Assembly (NCBI GenBank): GCA_002315235.1
Contig: DCGK01000011.1
Span: forward strand, 16,286 to 33,779
DNA from: Ruminococcus sp. UBA1780
Lineage (GTDB): Bacteria; Bacillota; Clostridia; Oscillospirales; Ruminococcaceae
Direction of reading: 5' to 3'
Length of the DNA stretch: 17,494 nt
Shown: piece by piece, positions 14,556 to 17,494 of the stretch
Layout: each line of letters begins with the position of its first letter
How positions within the stretch are numbered: position 1 is the stretch's first letter
Program-made: the position numbers and the translations under genes
Notes under the pieces: model-generated
Database searches by the model: none
The model's input: only the letters and a program-made list of their open reading frames with translations
Told to the model about the DNA's origin: nothing

Positions 14556-14588
14556 ATACCGCCGGCACAGGGGGCGTACCGGCGGTAT
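14556..14588. repeat. GC-rich hairpin upstream of the PopT promoter
   Basis: A perfect 10-bp inverted repeat, ATACCGCCGG (14556-14565) with CCGGCGGTAT (14579-14588), and a 13-base spacer. No T-tract follows on either strand. It lies between the two minus-strand promoters of this intergenic region. Confidence 0.6.
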
Positions 14589-14614
14589 CATCTGATGAAA
14601 ATATAGGGTAAATG

Positions 14615-14675
14615 AAAAAAGTATCAGTAAAAATATGAATATGATACTGCGTAAATTCAGTATCCTTTAGTGTCT
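14615..14675 (-). ncRNA. Attenuator-like leader or small RNA with mutually exclusive hairpins
   Basis: On the minus strand, from a predicted start near 14675, three segments alternate: 1, GATACTG (14664-14658); 2, CAGTATCA (14649-14642); 3, TGATACT (14626-14620) followed by TTTTT. Segments 1:2 form a 7-bp hairpin with an eight-base loop. Segments 2:3 form a 7-bp hairpin directly before the T-tract, a terminator. The two cannot coexist, as in transcription attenuators. If termination prevails, the product is a ~60-nt RNA; if not, transcription runs toward the PopT operon. A fourth copy, AGTATCAG, overlaps the promoter, so protein-binding sites are an alternative reading. The 450-base gap 14465-14914 otherwise holds only promoters, the hairpin at 14556-14588 and AT-rich sequence. 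Confidence 0.45.
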
Positions 14676-14681
14676 GATACT

Positions 14682-14710
14682 ATTATATCCCTTGTCTGGA
14701 ACAAAGTCAA
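14682..14710 (-). promoter_or_regulatory. Distal minus-strand promoter upstream of the attenuator-like leader
   Basis: Minus strand: -35 TTGACT (14710-14705), 17-base spacer, -10 TATAAT (14687-14682). It faces the PopT operon. No open frame with a ribosome site follows within the first 60 bases. Confidence 0.65.
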
Positions 14711-14847
14711 TAGAATTTGGAAAAAATACTGCCAGGACACTTTAACTGTTATGTGATGTTTATACGATACAAAAAAAGGTTTCAGTTGTGTTTTAAGTGT
14801 GCATAATTTATAAATGAAAATTTTTTTGATTTTTTTTAAAAAAAGTG

Positions 14848-14876
14848 TTGACAACGGAACTGTACTGTGATATAAT
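14848..14876 (+). promoter_or_regulatory. Perfect consensus promoter of tRNA-Gln
   Basis: TTGACA (14848-14853), 17-base spacer, TATAAT (14871-14876) with a TGA extension. It is preceded by a strongly A/T-rich tract (about 14815-14845) that resembles an UP element, as expected for a stable-RNA gene. Confidence 0.88.
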
Positions 14877-14914
14877 TTAAAAGTCGTCAGATGACAGACA
14901 CAAACAAAACAGAC

Positions 14915-14987
14915 TGGGGCGTCGCCAAGCGGTAAGGCAGTGGACTCTGACTCCACCATTCCGAGGGTTCAAATCCTTCCGCCCCAA
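14915..14987 (+). tRNA. tRNA-Gln (anticodon CUG)
   Basis: A 73-nt cloverleaf. The acceptor stem TGGGGCG pairs with CGCCCCA, the D arm is GCCAAGCGGTAAGGC, the anticodon stem GTGGA pairs with TCCAC around loop CTCTGAC, and the T arm is GAGGG-TTCAAAT-CCTTC. The anticodon CTG is at 14947-14949 and reads CAG codons. The discriminator base is A. The 3' CCA is not encoded and must be added by the cca product. Confidence 0.95.
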
Positions 14988-14991
14988 CTCT

Positions 14992-15026
14992 TAAGCAAGT
15001 TGCGATAGTAGCTTGCTTATTATTTT
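14992..15026 (+). terminator. Terminator after tRNA-Gln
   Basis: An 8-bp stem, TAAGCAAG (14992-14999) with CTTGCTTA (15012-15019), then TTATTTTGT. It begins five bases after the tRNA. Confidence 0.7.
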
Positions 15027-15078
15027 GTAAATTTGATAATTTCTCATTAAATCGTGTTTTTCTCATATATTTCCTTAT

Positions 15079-15113
15079 AAAAAGCCACTGCTCTGCAGTG
15101 GCTTTTTATTTTC
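15079..15113 (+). terminator. Second strong terminator before ispD
   Basis: AAAAAGCCACTG (15079-15090) pairs with CAGTGGCTTTTT (15096-15107) around CTCTG, followed by ATTTTCC. It isolates the ispD operon from the tRNA promoter. The A-rich 5' side would let it work in both directions. Confidence 0.85.
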
Positions 15114-15155
15114 CTGACTATAATTTACAGTTTCCTTTTAAATTTTCTCAGTATG

Positions 15156-15164
15156 TGATATAAT
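15156..15164 (+). promoter_or_regulatory. Extended -10 promoter of the ispD operon
   Basis: TGATATAAT, an extended -10, with no good -35 at the right distance (TTTTAA). Predicted start is near 15171, about 42 bases before ATG 15213. Confidence 0.6.
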
Positions 15165-15212
15165 ATACAGTGAATGCAGATTGACAGAAAACGCAGAAAG
15201 GAATTTTATAGG

Positions 15213-15899
15213 ATGGATACATCAGTAATTATAGTAGCGGCCGGCAGTTCAACCCGTATGCAGGGCACGAACAAACAGCTTGCGGAAGTAGGCGGAATAC
15301 CGGTTATAGTACGTTCCATGCTTGCATTTGAAAAATGTGAAAGCGTTTCAGAAATAATAGTGGTAACCCGTGAGGAAAGTATTGAAACCTTTAAGGCGCT
15401 TGCCGCAGAATACAGCGTTTCAAAGCTTTCATGCGTGGTTCCGGGAGGCAGTACAAGACAGGAAAGTGTTATAAACGGTCTGAGAAGGATTTCTGACAGC
15501 ACTTCCATGATTGCCGTTCATGACGGGGCACGTCCTCTTGTTACACCTGAAAATATCGAAAGAACCATTGCTGATGCAAGAGTGTTCAGCGGTGCGGTTC
15601 TTGGCGTTCCTGTAAAGGACACCATAAAGGTTGTATCTGACGGACTTATCACGGATACACCTCCGCGTTCATCACTTTATATTACCCAGACACCTCAGGT
15701 TTTCAAAAGATCGGTATATATGAGAGCAGTTGAATTTTCTCAGAGAAACTATCTTGATTTTACCGATGACTGCCAGATGGCTGAGGCAATAGGCGTGAAG
15801 GTGTGTATGACAACCGGAGACTATAAAAATATAAAAATCACAACACCTGAGGATATCGCTGTAGCAGAGGCGATTCTCGGAGAACAGGGAGGAAATTAA
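15213..15899 (+). CDS. ispD: 2-C-methyl-D-erythritol 4-phosphate cytidylyltransferase
   Basis: 228 residues from ATG 15213. It transfers CMP from CTP to methylerythritol phosphate in the non-mevalonate isoprenoid pathway, in the cytoplasm. The nucleotide-binding signature is VIIVAAGSSTRMQG near the N-terminus; VHDGARPLV, VPVKDTIK, TPQVF and DFTDDCQMAEA follow in family order. An upstream in-frame ATG at 15174 would add 13 residues; it is rejected because 15213 has AAGGAA nine bases upstream and gives the usual family length. The TAA stop abuts the ispF ATG with no gap, so the genes are translationally linked. Confidence 0.95.
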   Translation: MDTSVIIVAAGSSTRMQGTNKQLAEVGGIPVIVRSMLAFEKCESVSEIIVVTREESIETFKALAAEYSVSKLSCVVPGGSTRQESVINGLRRISDSTSMIAVHDGARPLVTPENIERTIADARVFSGAVLGVPVKDTIKVVSDGLITDTPPRSSLYITQTPQVFKRSVYMRAVEFSQRNYLDFTDDCQMAEAIGVKVCMTTGDYKNIKITTPEDIAVAEAILGEQGGN

Positions 15900-16376
15900 A
15901 TGTTCAGAGTCGGACACGGATATGATGTTCATAAGCTTGTTGAAGGAAGAGATTTAATACTGGGCGGTGTGAAAATCCCTCATGAAACGGGGCTTCTCGG
16001 CCATTCGGATGCGGATGTTCTTGTGCATGCGGTAATGGATGCCATTCTTGGTGCAGCAGCACTCGGTGATATCGGAAAGCATTTTCCTGATACAGATGAG
16101 AAGTACAGAGGAGCAGACAGCCTTAAGCTTCTTGAATATGTTGCGGAAATAACAGCAGGACAGGGATACAGAATTGAAAATATTGACGCCACAGTAATAG
16201 CTCAGGCACCTAAGCTTGCACCGTACATTGAAACCATGCGCGCAAATATAGCAATGTCAGCAGGGCTTGATATTTCAGCAGTAAATGTAAAGGCGACAAC
16301 CGAGGAACATCTCGGATTTACAGGTGAAAAGCTCGGCATATCCGCACATTCGGTATGCCTCATTTCAAAGGAATAA
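15900..16376 (+). CDS. ispF: 2-C-methyl-D-erythritol 2,4-cyclodiphosphate synthase
   Basis: 158 residues, normal for the family. It cyclises CDP-methylerythritol phosphate, releasing CMP, two steps after IspD; members form trimers with a zinc at each interface. The metal ligands are visible as Asp8 and His10 in GHGYDVH and His42 in GHSDADVLVH. KHFPDTD and the C-terminal TTEEHLGFTGEKLGISAHSV complete the active-site pattern. GGGAGG lies inside the end of ispD, just upstream of the ATG. It is the middle gene of ispD-ispF-def. Confidence 0.96.
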   Translation: MFRVGHGYDVHKLVEGRDLILGGVKIPHETGLLGHSDADVLVHAVMDAILGAAALGDIGKHFPDTDEKYRGADSLKLLEYVAEITAGQGYRIENIDATVIAQAPKLAPYIETMRANIAMSAGLDISAVNVKATTEEHLGFTGEKLGISAHSVCLISKE

Positions 16377-16380
16377 CAGT

Positions 16381-16794
16381 ATGGTAAAACAGATAGTAAG
16401 GGATCCTATATTTCTGAGAGTAAAATCAGAACCGGCAGGTCCGGAGGATATGGAGACCGTTCAGGATCTTCTTGACACATTAAAGGCAAACAGTGACCGC
16501 TGCGTCGGAATGGCGGCAAATATGATCGGGGTAACCAGAACCATTCTGGCTGCACAGATTGCGGGAAAATACAAAATCATGATAAATCCGGTTATTACTT
16601 CACACAGCACGGAATACACTGAAACCGAGGAAGGCTGCCTGTCTCTTTCGGGCACCAGACCGGTAAAAAGATACAAAAAGATTTCAGTAACCTATCTTGA
16701 TGAACAGTTCAGGGAAAGAAAAGGCACCTTCAGGGATTTTGAGGCGCAGATAATCCAGCACGAAATTGATCATTTCAGCGGAATTCTGATCTGA
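16381..16794 (+). CDS. def: Short peptide deformylase-like protein with Met at the catalytic Gln position
   Basis: 137 residues from ATG 16381, seven bases after AAGGAA and four bases after ispF. Deformylases remove the formyl group from the N-terminal Met of new proteins, using Fe2+ or a similar metal. The metal ligands are present: Cys86 in EEGCLS, and His127 and His131 with Glu128 in QHEIDH. Motif I, normally GxGxAAxQ, reads CVGMAANM (41-48), so the Gln that helps polarise the formyl group is Met48, and the first Gly is Cys. The protein is also shorter than classical deformylases. This form (CVGMAANMIG) seems to recur in clostridial genomes as a subfamily; that is from memory. Activity on formyl-Met is therefore uncertain. 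Confidence 0.88.
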   Translation: MVKQIVRDPIFLRVKSEPAGPEDMETVQDLLDTLKANSDRCVGMAANMIGVTRTILAAQIAGKYKIMINPVITSHSTEYTETEEGCLSLSGTRPVKRYKKISVTYLDEQFRERKGTFRDFEAQIIQHEIDHFSGILI

Positions 16795-16812
16795 GCCGGC
16801 TGCATTTCTGAG

Positions 16813-16835
16813 CCGGAAGTTCCGGATGTTTTTTT
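16813..16835 (+). terminator. Terminator of the ispD-ispF-def operon
   Basis: A short stem, CCGGA (16813-16817) with TCCGG (16821-16825), followed by ATG and a run of seven to eight T. It begins 18 bases after the def stop. An alternative upstream stem uses CCGGCT (16796-16801) with AGCCGG (16811-16816). Confidence 0.6.
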
Positions 16836-16954
16836 GTATAACAGGAAAAACACGTTTTTTCTGACAATTATTATAATAAAACAATGAAAAAACATCATTA
16901 AATTTATCCGGAGAAGAAATTTGTGAAAAACTGAAAAAAATTTTAAAAAATATG

Positions 16955-16983
16955 ATGCAGTGAAAAGAATTTTATGATATAAT
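16955..16983 (+). promoter_or_regulatory. Promoter of pckA
   Basis: -10 TATAAT (16978-16983) with a TGA extension, a 17-base spacer and a poor -35, ATGCAG (16955-16960). The upstream 60 bases are very A/T-rich, resembling an UP element. Predicted start is near 16990. Confidence 0.65.
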
Positions 16984-16993
16984 ATATTGTGAA

Positions 16994-17048
16994 GAATATG
17001 GGCTTTCGTTCAGATGGCGTTAATTCGCTTTCTGTGACGGCCGTATTC
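16994..17048 (+). promoter_or_regulatory. 5'-terminal stem-loop in the pckA leader
   Basis: GAATATGG (16994-17001) pairs with CCGTATTC (17041-17048), with one G-U pair. Inside, CAGA with TCTG and GCG (17017-17019) with CGC (17026-17028) form an inner helix. It starts within a few bases of the predicted transcript start. No T-tract follows, so it is not a terminator; a stabilising 5' hairpin or protein site is more likely. Confidence 0.5.
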
Positions 17049-17085
17049 AAAGCATAATTAAATAATAAGAAAGAGGTTGTTTAAA

Positions 17086-17494
17086 ATGTCAAAGATTGAT
17101 TTAACAAAGTATGGCATCACAGGCACAACAGAAATCGTTCATAACCCATCTTTCGAAGTTCTCTTCGAAGAAGAAACTAAGGCTTCAAACGAAGGCTTCG
17201 AAGTTGGTCAGAATACTGAACTCAACGCTGTAAACGTAATGACAGGTATCTACACAGGTCGTTCACCTAAAGACAAGTACATCGTTGAAGATGCTAACTC
17301 AAAGGATACAGTATGGTGGGATTCAGCAGAATATCCAAACGATAACCACAAGATGACAGAAGCTACATGGGCTACTGTTAAGGATATCGCTAAGAACGAA
17401 CTTTCAGGCAAGAAGCTTTTCGTTGTTGATGCTTTCTGCGGCGCTAACAAGGATACAAGAATGGCTGTTCGTTTCATCATGGAAGTTGCATGGC
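17086..17494 (+). CDS. pckA: Phosphoenolpyruvate carboxykinase (ATP), N-terminal part cut by window end
   Basis: 136 codons are visible before the window ends; the full enzyme has roughly 530 residues. It interconverts oxaloacetate plus ATP with PEP, CO2 and ADP, and in rumen and gut fermenters it often runs toward oxaloacetate and succinate. The protein begins MSKIDLTKYGITGTTEIVHN and has the family's conserved substrate segment YTGRSPKDKYIV and the later LFVVDAFCGAN. The ATG at 17086 follows AAAGAGG at nine bases. Codon choice is strongly biased (Phe TTC, Asn AAC, Lys AAG, Ile ATC, many GCT and GTT), unlike the neighbouring genes, which points to high expression. Confidence 0.95.
   Translation, partial: MSKIDLTKYGITGTTEIVHNPSFEVLFEEETKASNEGFEVGQNTELNAVNVMTGIYTGRSPKDKYIVEDANSKDTVWWDSAEYPNDNHKMTEATWATVKDIAKNELSGKKLFVVDAFCGANKDTRMAVRFIMEVAW

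Noticed and set aside
14657..14959. 100-codon minus-strand frame over the tRNA-Gln region
   Set aside because: It is antisense to a clear tRNA and its promoter; composition is that of non-coding A/T-rich DNA.
16684..16884. 66-codon minus-strand frame opposite the end of def
   Set aside because: It is antisense to conserved deformylase motifs and crosses the operon terminator.
16994..17048. A riboswitch in front of pckA
   Set aside because: The leader is only about 95 bases, matches no aptamer I know, and has no alternative terminator or ribosome-site sequestering pairing.
1..17494. CRISPR array, prophage or plasmid genes
   Set aside because: There are no regularly spaced direct repeats and no phage, integrase, transposase or replication genes on either strand.

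Overview
The window reads like a chromosomal segment of a gut or rumen Firmicute of the Oscillospiraceae, most like Ruminococcus. This is an inference from gene content (tandem CBM22/CBM4_9-type carbohydrate-binding modules, many Cache/GGDEF signalling proteins, ATP-type PEP carboxykinase, a clostridial-type short deformylase), moderate GC, AGGAGG/GGGGA-type ribosome binding sites and consensus sigma-A promoters. No plasmid, phage, CRISPR or intact insertion sequence was seen. Intergenic space is rich in inverted repeats.

Region 1 (1-7900, mostly minus strand) is folate metabolism plus signalling. folC lies downstream of a Cache-PAS-GGDEF diguanylate cyclase gene that carries a single in-frame TAA in its sensor domain. 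Upstream of that lie two paralogous surface proteins. One has a signal peptide, two carbohydrate-binding modules, a membrane helix and a cytoplasmic GGDEF domain. The other has the same ectodomain and helix but a 124-residue acidic tail instead of the cyclase. A divergent LacI-family regulator starts at 8116. Between it and the CBM genes sits a compact 25-codon gene with its own promoter and ribosome binding site, followed by a long hairpin. Together this looks like a locus that senses plant cell-wall polysaccharide outside the cell and passes the signal to c-di-GMP inside.

Region 2 (9100-12300) has LacI convergent with cca (tRNA nucleotidyltransferase, minus strand), then a divergent htrA-type membrane-anchored serine protease on the plus strand, followed by a hairpin repeat and a 32-bp perfect palindrome.

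Region 3 (12300-14710, minus strand) is a three-gene operon: a DUF368/PopT-type undecaprenyl-phosphate transporter, a small two-helix membrane protein, and a Cache-type sensor with no output domain. Upstream are a perfect consensus promoter and a second promoter whose short transcript contains two mutually exclusive hairpins, one ending in a U-tract. This could be an attenuator or a small RNA.

Region 4 (14840-17494, plus strand) holds tRNA-Gln(CUG) with a perfect TTGACA/TATAAT promoter, then the ispD-ispF-def operon (isoprenoid MEP pathway plus a deformylase-like protein), and the start of pckA, truncated by the window end, with a 5'-terminal stem-loop.

The most noteworthy items are the paired CBM surface sensors with the shared TAGACA promoter element, the small gene and its associated dispersed hairpin repeat, the interrupted cyclase, and the attenuator-like leader upstream of the PopT operon.
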